Source of the DNA: Lagopus muta
Taxonomy: Eukaryota; Chordata; Aves; Galliformes; Phasianidae
NCBI RefSeq assembly: GCF_023343835.1
Contig: NC_064439.1
Coordinates: 23,066,933-23,130,932, forward strand
Reading direction: 5' to 3'
DNA length: 64,000 nt
The notes below the pieces were generated by a model. It saw only the letters and a program-made list of their open reading frames with translations. It had not been told where the DNA came from and did no database searches. The translations under genes were made by a program, and so were the position numbers. Shown here one piece after another: positions 51,382 to 63,652 of this stretch (the stretch's first letter is position 1; the number at the start of each line of letters is the position of its first letter).

Positions 51382-51728
<347 letters not shown>

Positions 51729-53497
51729 TACAGGAACATTAGTTACAATCACTTTTCCAAAGAACAAGGAAAAACGAGCAGACTCCCTAGTGTAGAAATT
51801 TATATTGTATTCAATATAAATGTAGTACTTAGATTGTATTCAATTTTCTATATAGAGGAAACTTAATTTAGAAGACAGCATTATGTGATTTCATTAGTAG
51901 AACACTCAGAAATTATAAATGTTGGTGGTAGAAACAAAGTGTGCTTTGCTTGCTCTGTACGGGGAAAAGAAGGCAAACAGGATAATGAAAATCTAGGCAA
52001 CGGGAAGGCTGCCAGAGCCTGAGTATGCGGTTCTTTCTGAATCAGCAGGTGTTTCCAGCTCTGCTCAGAAGCTGCTACCCTGAGCCTCCCTCAGCCAGTG
52101 AGTACGTGTGCATGACCTGAGAGAGAATCTCAGCCAGGCATCAGGAGGAGCCCTTCTGGGGAACTAAATACACCAACTGCTAGAAATGCCTTCCTTACTG
52201 TACTGTTTGTACAGTATATAAATCATTAAATATTGAAGATTATGCAAATCTTCTCCAGAAACCGTTTCAAGAGCCCTATAATATTTCTGCAAACCTCTGG
52301 CAGGCATATTACATCCCTCAAACTTACTGGTAAGCTCCCATCAACATTATCTTCACATTAGCTGATTCATTAATGTGTTTTTAATGTGAGAAACCTTGTT
52401 ATTCAGTGTTACAGACAATGCCAGTATCTACTGATACTCAAGACTCATTTATGTACTTCTGTGTCTTTTTCATATCTCTGTAAGAATGTGTACCATTTAG
52501 GCTTTCCTTACCTACATTTCAGGTAGGACAAAAGCAGTGCTTCATATCATATTGGTTGTATGAACACAGGTGATTTTTACCTCACATCTTTATTTTGCTG
52601 CCAGCTCTTGCTAATGGACAGGTTTATTTTTTTCCACATCTGTAAATCTGACCTGCATGTTGTTTTAAAAAGTCACATCACCCTGAAAATGGAGCTATAA
52701 TGGACACATGCCTGACTAAACCCAAGCTCTTGACAGTAAGTATAGTTTTAATCACTCACATTATCATCATGTGTTCGTCGCTCAGTTTGACATGTCTAAA
52801 GCAAAGTTCTGTCCCTCTAGATGCTTCATCTTCCTGTTTGCTGTGTGGAAGACCCCAGGGCAACGTCAGGAGTGTTTCATGATACAGAGAGATTTGGAGG
52901 ATGCAGGTCCACAGTCTTTGGGAGGAGGCACTACTGTCTTTGATCAATTTAATGCACAGCACAGTTTTGGGACTAAAAATGCAGTCATACACTTAAGTAA
53001 TGTGAAGGGAGGTGCCTTACATATGGCTTCTGAACATATAGCATAGGAAAGCTGGGAAATGTTTCAGCTGCTGTTGTAGTTTATTATCAGTATCACTATG
53101 ACACATTAGAGAATAAATCTGGATTTTTTTCTAATGTCCAAACAATAGTTTTAATAATTTCATAGGATGGTCACTTACAGATGCTATTGATCATATTGCT
53201 GAAATTAAAATTGTTAAATGAAATGTTAAATTGACAAGATTCATTTCAAATTGTTAACTTCTCTCTCTGGCTTTGCATTTTAATATGAGAAATAGAAACA
53301 AATAAGCATCTCTTACAGCTGGATATAAATTTCAGGGCTATTTGAGCATAAGTATAAATTAGGTTGGATCTGACTGTACCATTTGTAGCTGGAAAGCATC
53401 TTCTGGGCTGCTTGATTTGTGAACTGATCTCTGATAACTACCTGACTGGAAATACAGCCATTTCTATAGCATTGGTTCTGGATTTTTTTTCTTGTAG
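51729..53497. other. Non-coding DNA
   Basis: No recognised gene or repeat. A small inverted repeat (TACTGT, loop TTGT, ACAGTA) lies at 52201-52216. Overlapping opposite-strand frames at 52.7-53.05 kb have no homology that I can see. Confidence 0.5.
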
Positions 53498-53661
53498 TTT
53501 TACAATGGAAATGCAAATCATTTCCATACTTCTGCTCTTCCTCTGTATTCCAAAAGCACATCTGTACAATATTGAGGGTCAGTGCAACCAAGTTGAAGAA
53601 GCAAATGTTCAGATGGTTTTGAGCAGATACCTTCGATTCCTTGAGACTTTGCTTCTTGATT
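53498..53661 (+). CDS. Candidate first coding exon of a small secreted protein
   Basis: The exon begins after a strong acceptor (GATTTTTTTTCTTGTAG) and ends at a consensus donor (ATT then GTAAGTA at 53662). Seven bases in, an ATG at 53505 sits in optimal context (ACAATGG), so I choose it as the start. It gives 52 codons plus one base (phase 1). Residues 1-20 are signal-peptide-like: MEMQ, a hydrophobic core IISILLLFLCI, then PKAHL. The rest (IEGQCNQVEEANVQ, then an amphipathic stretch with RYLRFLETLLLD) would suit helix A of a four-helix cytokine, but I recognise no specific family. The CpG island 6.4 kb upstream with a plus-strand donor would supply an untranslated exon 1. Later exons were not identified with confidence; a phase-compatible acceptor lies at 55175/55176. 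A chance combination cannot be excluded. Confidence 0.38.
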
Positions 53662-54127
53662 GTAAGTAATCTGTGAAATAATTTTCAGCTTTTCATCCAC
53701 CATGAGAGTCATAACTGGTGTTAGTCTAGAGAGTTTGATTAGCACTAGAAGAGTTACTGTAAGGAATGTGGAGTGTGATTCTGAGTAGAACTATAAAAAC
53801 AGAGCACATATTAAACACAGTAGAAAATGTTTGCAACTCAAAGAACTTAAATTGAGGCTCTGATGACTGGACAAACAAGGGATAGTATGTGGACATAAGG
53901 GATGTTGTGGACAAATGCTAGCCTGAAAATGGGAACTGACAGGAAAGCATCAGAGACAGAAAGCTGTGTCCCACCATGTCGATTCACATAATTCAAGCTT
54001 TCACCTTCTCTTCCTCAGTGTTACTCTCCTCTCATTTCTCTTCATCCATGCTTGCATGCACTAAATATATTTTAGTTCCAAACTATTCACCATCTTTGAC
54101 ACTGGTTTTCTAGTAACCACTTCCCAT

Positions 54128-54208
54128 TTACATCTCACCAGACAAACTGTTAACATGAACTATGTACAATCAATGAGGGTAAGATGCTGAGTGAACTGCA
54201 AATCACAG
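54128..54208 (+). repeat. Diverged direct repeat, copy A
   Basis: Roughly 80 bp align with 55324-55406. Both begin TTA-ATCTCACCA and end in CTGCAAATCACAG. The origin is unknown. Confidence 0.5.
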
Positions 54209-55323
54209 AACCCATGCCTTGGAGGATATGTCTGTGCACAAAATTTCTGCACTCCTCCATCTTAACCAAATGATTGATTTTGTATGACAGTCCTAGTTTT
54301 GACTCTGAGGTCTTCATTAGTTGCAGCTCCTTTTCTCTGGATACATAGGTGATATCACAGAGACCTGTATTTCTTAAAAAGCACTGTAAGGTTGGGCCTT
54401 CTTCAGCCAGTTAAGACAGAGGGATGCAGTACACAGAGGTGTCTGGTTCCAGAGCGTCCTCACATTAAAATGCAGCAACATTTTCCAGAGGAACCTCATT
54501 TTCTCTAGCACCATTTCTATCTCCATTCTCATAATATTCTGTGGATTTAAGCCATGATCCTCTGCTTATTTCCTCTTATCATCATAAAGCCATCACTTTT
54601 AATCCTCTATCTCAGGTTTTTGAACACACTGTTATTCCAAAGAGGAAAGGAAAAGAAAAAAAAAAAAAGGAATAGAAAGAGATAAGATGCAGGAGCTTTC
54701 ACACGTATGGGTTGCAAAAGAGTTATTTTTTCTACTAAAATACACTGAAGAGCAGGAATATTGGAAGTTTTCAGAGTTTTGCCAATGCATTTCAGTCTTG
54801 GCTCACATCTCTTCTGTCATAGTTCTGGACTGTGGCTCTAGAAGAAATTGCAAAATGAGTCAAGTTTTTTTTCAGATATAGTAAGTGAAAAAACTGATTT
54901 TTTTTTACACATATAACAGATCTCTCAGCCAGTAAATCACAATTGGAAAATAAATCTTCTACCATAACTTCCTGTGGGATGTGTTTTTAATGCACTTTTA
55001 AAAACTGAAATCTGTTTTAAACTGTTACATTTTGCAGCCATTTACTAAACATGAAAATATGGCATCATTTTCAGTACTGTTACGTTCTGAATTGTGCTTC
55101 ACCTCATCAGGGTTTAACAAGGTTCATCTTTTCAAATTTGTCAAGGCTTGATTTCTATCACTTGACTTGCAGCTTTACAAAAGAGTGTGAAAATCATTCA
55201 GATTCAGGCAGCAAGTATTCCAAGGGCTCTCACCTCTTGGCACCACTCAGGCATACATATGTGCACTACTGCATCTCTGTTCTAGTGGTATTATTGATCC
55301 ATAATTATCTATTTGCTGTTTAC

Positions 55324-55406
55324 TTATATCTCACCAACTGAACTGTAAACGCACACTATGTGTGATCAGTGATGGCAGGGTGTTCCAAGCAGACTGCAAA
55401 TCACAG
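55324..55406 (+). repeat. Diverged direct repeat, copy B
   Basis: Partner of 54128-54208, about 1.2 kb away in the same orientation. Similarity fades on both sides, so it is either old or a small repeat unit. Confidence 0.5.
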
Positions 55407-56467
55407 GAGAAAAGCATGGGAGATGTATTTAATGTTTCTGGTACCGGTTTGAAAACACAGTACTAATTCAGTAGTTACAATTTTGATAAACTCTTTATAA
55501 AGAGGGTGAATTCCAAGGACAGGATTTGGGATGAGACTTGTCTTTTTGGAAAGCGTATCAACCCGATGCAAATCCTGATCATTTTTTGCTGGTCAACATC
55601 ACCAAATTTTCTTGTGTTTCACAGCAGGATCAAAGATTATTCTTCCTAGTTATTTACACATCAACATTTTAACACCGGGTGATCATTTTGAATCTTGTTG
55701 AGCCATGTAAATAGGCAAACTGCGTGTCTCTACAGGATCTGCTCTTTAGAAACTGAGTCGGAAGCTGATGTACAGTAGTTTTTAATACTGAAGTTGTGTT
55801 TAACATTAATATTCTTTCCATATTTATCAAACTATAATGAAAACTGAAGCATCTGTGATCTTCATTCTTTCTAACGGTGCAGCTATTTACAGCATTCTAC
55901 AAGAGTATCAGATGGTGTGTGGTATGAAATATGTTTCAGAGGTCCCAGTTCTTGTTAAATTAAGGTCTAGCATGTGAATGTTGAAGTGCTTCCAATTCCT
56001 TCCAGGGAAAGTCAGACCAAATATAATTGTCCTCTTCATGAAATAGCTTTAGTCAGAAGTCAGCAGTGCCGTGTACATCATTTAGTAATGACTTTGGTTC
56101 ATGACTTTCTGTGGCTCTACTTGTTTTTTCTTTCAACTTTCCAGTATCACCCCTAGGTCATTCCTGAGATATGCTTTCAGCTGCTCACAGCACCAAGGAG
56201 GCTGAAGGTCACCAAGGTGAATAAAGTGAAGGACTCTGCTCTTTTTACTGCTGTTGCTTTGGATTCTGATTTCCTCAGAGGGTGAAATTTAGAAAAAGGA
56301 AATGGTTAAGAGGAGTGACTATGGGAGAGGAGGCTACACAGTTTGTTTGACTTAGCTTTTGGTTTCTAGTAGCTATTACAAAGCCGTTAGAAATCTTTGT
56401 GCCCAGAGGAATACCACTGTATCAAGGTGAATTTTCTTACAGAATATGCTTAGTTCAGATGAAACAG

Positions 56468-56793
56468 TGTATGGGAACTGCTGAGTCACAGCCTGAACCT
56501 CTGATTGATCACCTGAGGCAAGCACTGAGTCAGCACTGGGAGAACAGGTGAAGGCAATTCACCTGTGCTGCAGGAAGGGGTGGAGCCTGGCTGCACCTCT
56601 CCTAGACCTGTTTAAGAGCTGACTGCCAGTAGGGAAGGACCTTTTCTGGAGATCTGCTCTGCTGGTGTTTTGTAAGTGAGCCCAGGATACAGGTAAGCTT
56701 TCTATCTGTCCTCTTTTTGTTATCGTAATCTGCCTTGCCTGTCTCTCTTGTTTATTTTGTAATTATAACATCTTAATATTTGTTGATTATATG
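56468..56793 (+). repeat. Dispersed promoter-like repeat, copy 2
   Basis: This copy is co-linear with 24579-24901. It keeps two TGAGTCA sites, the second within CTGAGTCAGCA, close to a full MARE. It also keeps the E-box inverted repeat with shorter arms (ACAGGTGAA and TTCACCTGT), a TATA-like GTTTAAGAG, and a better splice donor (GGATACAG then GTAAGC near 56695). It is flanked by AACAG on both sides (56463-56467 and 56794-56798), a possible 5-bp target-site duplication. It starts TG but does not end CA, so calling it an LTR is uncertain. Nothing downstream shows the body of a retroelement. Confidence 0.8.
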
Positions 56794-59700
56794 AACAGGC
56801 ACACAAATACTGTAGGTTTGTATACTGTGACTATGTCTATGGTCTGTTAGAAAGGATTTTTTTCATTACATTTAGAACATTCAGGGCAGGAGACTATCTT
56901 TTGATTCACCAACCATTACAGGAAGGGTATTCTGCAAATGCCAAATGCCCCTGTGTGGTACAACCATCAATCTAGTGGAGCAAACTTGAAGGAGTCTAAT
57001 TGGGATGCCTAGTTGAAGATGGTTGTGAAACCTTCATTGGTCAGTTCTAGCCATCTTCTAAAAAGCAGGATGCTTTTGTTTATTTGCCTAGAAATGTATT
57101 GAGCACCATTTCTGAGGTTTTAGGGCCTACCAAATATTTCAGGTATAGCTTTCTGTGGGGGAAGCAAAAGAACAATAAAAATAAAAATAAAAATAAAAAA
57201 CACAGTTCCTGAGCACCATTATTCAAACATTTCAATGGCATTATTTGCATGACAATATTACTTTAGAAGAGTATTTTCCTAAATGATTGAGCGTTTTTGA
57301 AACTAGGTAGAGAGCTACTGCAGAATAAAAATTCATGTGATTGAATTAAACTAATTCTTTTCATCTTCAAATAGTAGGAATAATAGGACTGGGATTCATT
57401 TCTGTCGTAACATCCTACCAGATCTAACAGCAGTGTCATTCAGCCACTCTAATGTCCTGATCCCAATGAAGATAATACCCAGTCTCATGCTGATTTCACA
57501 GGGAGGAAAACCAATCCACCAAAACACCTTTGTTTTTTCATAACTTTGGGATGAGATCAAAATACTTTTTTTATTATTTGAGAGACATGATGATGTGTGG
57601 CAGTGCCAATATTGTTGCTGTTTGGGCCTGTCATGCAGGAAAGCTGTTGTGCTGAATGTTCACTTCCATAGATGTAGTGATTTCCTCCAGGACTCTTTCA
57701 GATCATGTAAAAAGCCAGATTGTTCTCTCCTTTTCTATGGCCCCTTAAGTCATCTGGCATAAAGGCGTTCTCTGCACTCACTAAAACTGTCCTTAAGATA
57801 CTCGCTTGTGATTGCATGGTAAATTTTTGCTTTAGGTTCCTTTTTGTGAGATGTCCTGTTTGCTTCAGTGACAGGGTACTTCATTTCTATTCAGTGTTTG
57901 TCTGCAAATTAACTCTCAACTACAGCTGGGTAAGAGTTGTGTGAATTAGAGCAGTTTCAGAATATATGAAAAATTCGGTAGTGTATTTTTTCTTTTCTTT
58001 TTTTCTTGGTGCAACTTATTTTTTTAATACTTATGGTAGGAAATTCTCTAGCCATATGTTGTTATTCTTTGCTTTTTATAGTGTTCCTTCCTTCTGCTCA
58101 GTCTCTCCCCCTACTTGTCTCTGCTCTGATGGCAGATACTATACTTCCAAATTTCCTCCTGAGCAGCAGGGTCAAATACTGAGCAACTCTCCTAGCATTC
58201 TTTTAGTGTGTTCTTACTGCAAGTGACTGATGGATTTTTATTTTTTTTTTAAAGGAAGAGTGAAGTTTTACTTCTAAAAACAGCTTATGAACTTTTAGTT
58301 TAGGCAACTGAAAAGCACTTAGAGCTAACAGCTCACTCTGTATTCAGGTCATGCTTTCAGATCCCAGCTCCTTTGCTATCTCTTTATTTTTTTGTGTTAA
58401 AGCTCTCCTTGATAGATAAACACTCTTCACCTGTGCTGAGCTTTGTAGGGAGTTCTGGAAGAGTTTTTTAGTTTAAAGTTTGTGACTGGGAAGGGCATAT
58501 TGACTAGGTAGTGGTCAGCTGCCATGGCGTTTCAATGTTTTCTGTCTTTAAAATTTGGCAGTAGGAATTGAAAGTTAGTGTATAGTCTGAACAATTGCTA
58601 GGGATCCTTCTGAAAAAGAATCAAATTGGAATAAACTGAAGTGTTTCTCAGACAAAGGAAAAGAATTTCCCTTCTCTCATGCTGCAGAGAGAATTCTGAT
58701 AAGTTATCAACAAATTCATTAAATATACCTTTTGATTCAAGTGCATTCTACTCTGTCTCTGCCTATGTGCTAACCAAACCAGCACCAGCCATACATGTAA
58801 GCTTTCTCTTATCTATTTTTTGTACCATACCTTCACCCTTTGTCTTCTGTTGCTCATGGGCACAGTGATGCTGAAACTGACACCAGCAAGACAGCCTTCC
58901 ATGTCTTGTCATTATTATCTTACCCAGAAGTTCTGTAAAGTTCCAAGTAATGTTGTGTCTGATTCATTTTCTCGATTTCCCATCAGCAGGAGATGTCTTT
59001 CACCTGCAACTCACAAGTATCGTAAAATGGCTGGACACAACTCTCTCATCGCCTTGGGATACAACCGTCCCCTGTCTTGAGTTACAGATGCCCAAATGAA
59101 CCCAACAGGCTTCCAGTCCCTATATTTCTATTTTATACATCACAAGATATGAGCAGAATAAGTAGGCAAAGTTTCCTTGTCAAGTAAGGTAAAAATCGAT
59201 GTGCTGGGTGAGATAAATTAAACAAAAGGAAGGTTGAAAGTAATTCTTCCCACTGCCTCTTGTGTCTGCACAGGAAGATCTGCCTCAGACCTTCTGCTAC
59301 AGTCCTTCTCACTCTGCTCAGCCTGTGTGGTCACATCTGGGGACTTCTCTGCTGTCTAGGTGTTGTGCTGGGCTCAGGACTACAAGTCTTCCTCATGAAG
59401 CATTACTGTTGCTCTAGCAGGATGTAAGATGTAGCTCTGTATGGCAAAATGGAGTCAAATATTATAACATGTTGCATATGTTCATGTATTTCAGAGTTTA
59501 GAAGTGTATATAATTCTCCACACAGCTTGAATTTTAGACTAGTGGATGTACTTTTTATAGCTGAATTAACTTCTTGCAATGATTTAGCTTTTTTTTCCCC
59601 TTTTTCCCTCAAACAATTTTTACCTCATTTATTGCCAGCCTTGGAAGGCACTTTCTGCTTATAAACCAGTCTCTTCAACTGTGTAACACCAAATTTGAGC

Positions 59701-62700
59701 AGCACTTAAAGTGCTGTTAAAGATTCCCCTGCTACCTCTGGAGAGTAACTTATTCTCTTTGCTGCTGTTGGAATTTCTAGATAATGCTCAGCAACCCACT
59801 TGGGCAACATTCTATATGTTGGTCACTAATTGTCTGTTTCACGTTTTCATGAAACATCTGGGATCTGAGCTGAAGAAAGACTGAGCATTAATTGCAGCGA
59901 GCTGTAGCTGGATGGTGAATGCATCAAGTGCTCTAAAAAACCCATACAAATTACTTGAAAAATCAGGTTCTTTCTAGGTTCTGCTTCCTGCATTCATTAT
60001 TGCTTGGAAATTAGGTAAATTCCTGCTATGTTGAAAAATACCACTTACTCCATACAGCATTGATGGCAGTGCATATTTTCTCATCCACTGCCTTGTGTTC
60101 TAGAAATTGGGTTGCTTCCCAATTTAATGGATTCTGACTGGAGAATAAAAGTGATAATGAATACGGGTTTTAAAGTCCAGAAAGTGTACAAACTAACCTA
60201 GAAACCTGACAAAGCAGCTCCTTCCTCCAAAATGTTTCGTGGTCTTGGAAGTAAAGGCAGCACCACTCTTTTCAGGACTATGGGATCTGAGTACTTGGGC
60301 GGATTTCCCTGTGACTGTTAAAATGATGCCTGTCAGGAATTCACTTAGAAATCATTCCAGTCTTCTGTACTTTCTTACCAGTTGGTTACAGGCTGCTTCA
60401 CACTGAAGAGCAGTAAGACCTCCTGTGTTAGAAGTGTAGGAGAAGCTCTTAGAACACTTAGGAATTAAGAGGGAAGCTTGTTCATTCCTGGCCCAGATCT
60501 TTTCCTATCTCAGAGCCACTCGTGATTCCTGACCCACGGCCATTCTGTGTCCTGCTATGGCAAAGTCGCTGAGGAAACCACAAAGAGCATCAACTGAGGA
60601 CAGCCTACAGGCTGCTTCAATCCGCCAGGCAGGCCTTTGCCTCTAGAGGTCTCCCAACTCTTCGTGCGTCTGAAAACCCAAACACAGCGCTAGGTACCTC
60701 TGTTCTCAGAATGTCTCTTGCCTTTCTTCGACTGCCCATTACTCAATCCTTCAGAATTAACTCTTGTAGCATTTGTATTTTGTAATTCAGAAGCACAGTT
60801 CTGTCTTGTCTCAATCTGACATCAGAACTCATCAGCTGACCTTATAGAAAGTTTTCTTATAGGAGTTATACAGGGGGAAACATGGGGCAGTGCAGCCAGG
60901 TTGTGTCATAATGTGTAAATCTGCTGGTTGGCAATGAACATTTAATTGATGTGCTCTATAAGCATGCATCCAAGAAACTGAATGAACTTGAATTATTTTT
61001 ATTTTTTATTTTATTTATATTTTTTGTGTCTCTTGACTGCAGAGAAAGAAAATTCTGGCAAACATTTGTATAACAGCGTTGTGGTATCTCTGCCAGGCTC
61101 CTTTCTCCTGCAGTGCAGTGGGTGCCAGCCCATCCCAGCCATTGCAGGTGGGATTGATTTTCCCACTGGGATTGGTCAGCCTGCTTCATATCACTGTGTT
61201 ATATAGGCATTGCACCTTCACAGGGGTTTTGTCTGATCTGCATCAGTACAGTGAGAAATCATAGCTACTCAGCATGGCCCAGTATTTCCTTGTCAGCTGG
61301 ATCCACAGGCAGGCTGCAGCAGGAAAGGGTGACATGCTATCCTCCTATCTATTTGCAGTTAGACCTGTTTTCCCATTCAGGGGGGGAAAGCAGTTGCATT
61401 CAAGATGCCAGCAGGAGTGCAGCAGGAAATGCAGCCTATCAGACACACAGTCAGCTGCTTCTTCCTGCAGGTGCTGATGGAGTTGGTCAGCCAGGACTGC
61501 TGCCCCAGCCCCAGCAGGATGCTGGCTGCCATGACCCAAAGAGGCAGCGAGTCCTACAGCAGGCACCCCTCTGCCCTGGGGAGAGGGGGAGAATCACTCC
61601 CTGTATTAAACATCCCATATAAAGGCTTAAAATAGCCACCCTTGTTTAAACTGAGCAGACCCAGAGGCATTCAGGACGTGCACAAATGTGAAAGTATTCA
61701 TTTAAAGAGCAGTTAGCTATAGAAGAAATGTTAATAGCAAAAGTTTTTTGTGAAAATTGGAGGAAAATAGGAACGTGCAGTACCTCAGACATAAAGTAAT
61801 GCTGATGTGTGCCAGCTGATGGCTGACGTCCTCAGTTCAGAGGGATCAGCTAAGTCATAATAACACAGGAGAATGGGAAGATGCTGCTGCTAAATGTGCA
61901 TTCTGATTCAATGTAAAGCAACCAGAGATTTATAGGCAGAACATTTTTTCATAAGTGTGGCATGCTAAGAAGAAAATTAATTCCCAAGTCATTGGCAGAG
62001 TTACATAATTTGTATGATAAATCTTTAAAATAATATATTATTCTGGAATGTATGTATTCAGGTTTTAAAGAATAATATTTGAAATGTATTCGAGAGCCAA
62101 CTGTGCTAGGAATCACCTGGATTGTTAAAAATTTCCATTAAAACATTGAGGCACATGGACACTTTACCTTACTGAAAATAAATCAAAAGATTTTATAGCT
62201 TACAGTTTTGGTCATTGACTGTGTTTTATGGTAAGGATTTTTGCTGGTGAGTGGGTCTCTTGAATGAGACCTCTGAATTTGTAGTATTTTCTGTTTTATC
62301 TTAAAGCAAGTTTCATTAAGGAAAAAAAGGGATTCAAATCTTTCTGCAAACAAGAGGAGCCAGCTTAATCCCCTTTAGGAAGCTGATAACAGGGAGGATT
62401 TACCTCCTTTCCATGGTTGCTTGGTTTTCAAGGTAAACTGAAAGCAAGGAAGGCCTCGGCTGCAGCTGTAATGAGGCAGCTGCTGCTTTCCGAAGAGCTG
62501 CACGCAGCCATCAGACAGCACTTGGATGCATGCAGACCTGTAAGGAGCTGTGAGAGTGATCAGCAGCCACAAACATGGGTTAAGAAGATTTGAGGAAATT
62601 TGATCAGTCTAAAAAAAAACCCTGAGAGAAGACTTAAGAGAACAGTGAAAAGTGAAGTAGCTCACAATTCTTACTTGCTGCAGGTGAGAAGTAAGATGTC

Positions 62701-63374
62701 ATGGTTTTAAATTTAAGTGACAAAGATTTAAGGAAGCAAATCCATTTTGCTGATCAGCAGGTGAAGCAGAGGAACAGACTGCCTGTGGAAGTGTCACCAC
62801 CTGCTACTGGAAGATCTGAGGAATTGGTTATAGTGTCTGAAATCTGCACTGCAGAATCCTTAGCTCCCAGGGCTGGTGCAGCCCTTGCTGTGCACCAACT
62901 TCATCTCAGAACAAAATGTCCATCGTCTCCTTCCTTCTCTGGCCCTCTTTTCAAAGCAAAGTAAAAGAAGGCATGCAGGCCACAGAGGCAGCAGAAGGAC
63001 TGCCAGCATGTGTGTTGGATGATGCAGGGGTAGGAGTGAGACTGCTCACTGTGTGCTTGGCAGATCCCAGACTGGAACAGGTTGAGATGAGCAGAGGGAC
63101 TCCTCCTGATGTCTTCTGGGTTTATTTTTTGGTGAACTGCTGTGAAAAATAAGTAGAGACAGGCGTCAGCTGGCACCTAAGTTCATTGTCATCTGAGAAA
63201 CCCCACTCACTAGGACAATATTTGTGTCCCATGCATTGTGAGTTGAGGGATCAGAGACATGATGCCAGAGGGACAGCACGCTATTCTGACTGGTCACAAA
63301 ACCTGGTATTATGTGGGGCTGTGACAACCCCCAAGGATGCAGCTTTAGGGACAGCAAGCTGGAAGTAATGTCAA
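56794..63374. other. AT-rich non-coding DNA to the right of the second repeat copy
   Basis: No recognised gene. A (TAAAA)n tract lies at 57175-57200. 61080-61620 is richer in G+C than its surroundings, is open in several frames on both strands and includes an acceptor-like CTTCTTCCTGCAG at 61471 before a 55-codon frame ending at 61635. No family is recognisable and I do not call it an exon. Confidence 0.45.
57175..57200. repeat. (TAAAA)n microsatellite
   Basis: About five ATAAAA/TAAAA units. Confidence 0.9.
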
Positions 63375-63652
63375 CTTTGAAAGGGTTGATAACAGCAGGA
63401 CAAGGGGCAATGGTTTTAAATTGAGGGAGGGAAGACTTAGGTTGGATATTAGGGGAAAGGTCTTTACTATGAGAGAAGAGAGGTGCTGGAACAGGCTGCC
63501 CAGAGAGGTTGTGGATGCCCTGTCCCTGGAGGTGTTCAAGACCAGATTGGATGGGGCTCTGGGCAGCCTGGTCTGGTATTAAATGGGGGGGCTGGAGATT
63601 CATGGTCCTTGAGGTCCCTTCCAACCTTGGCCATTCTGTGATTATTCTGTGG
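63375..63652 (+). mobile_element. CR1 LINE 3' fragment, relatively intact
   Basis: The plus strand reads AACAGCAGGACAAGGGGCAA, then GACTTAGGTTGGATATTAGG, then codons for RLPREVVDALSLEVFKTRLD-like sequence (positions 63495-63553), then GGTCCCTTCCAACCTTGGCC and a tail with ATTCTGTGATTATTCTGTGG. It is less diverged than the 13-kb copy and keeps the ORF2 C-terminal frame well. Confidence 0.9.

Larger units (their letters stand above)
53662..56467. other. Non-coding or intronic DNA with a local duplicated segment
   Basis: Two segments, 54128-54208 and 55324-55406, are recognisably similar (shared words ATCTCACCA and CTGCAAATCACAG at matching spacing) and point to an old local duplication or an unlisted repeat family. 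Strong acceptor-like sites occur at 54000-54019, 55036 and 55175, but no exon is convincing. Confidence 0.45.

Noticed and set aside
53364..53504. In-frame upstream extension of the candidate secreted exon
   Set aside because: It reads through the polypyrimidine tract and acceptor, so it is intron. The start at 53505 has the better context and gives a signal peptide.
53498..53661. Assignment of the candidate secreted exon to IL-7
   Set aside because: A faint likeness (an IEG word after the signal peptide) is too weak, and spacing and cysteines do not agree. Left unassigned.
63166..63624. 152-codon minus-strand frame
   Set aside because: Antisense to the plus-strand CR1 at 63.4 kb.
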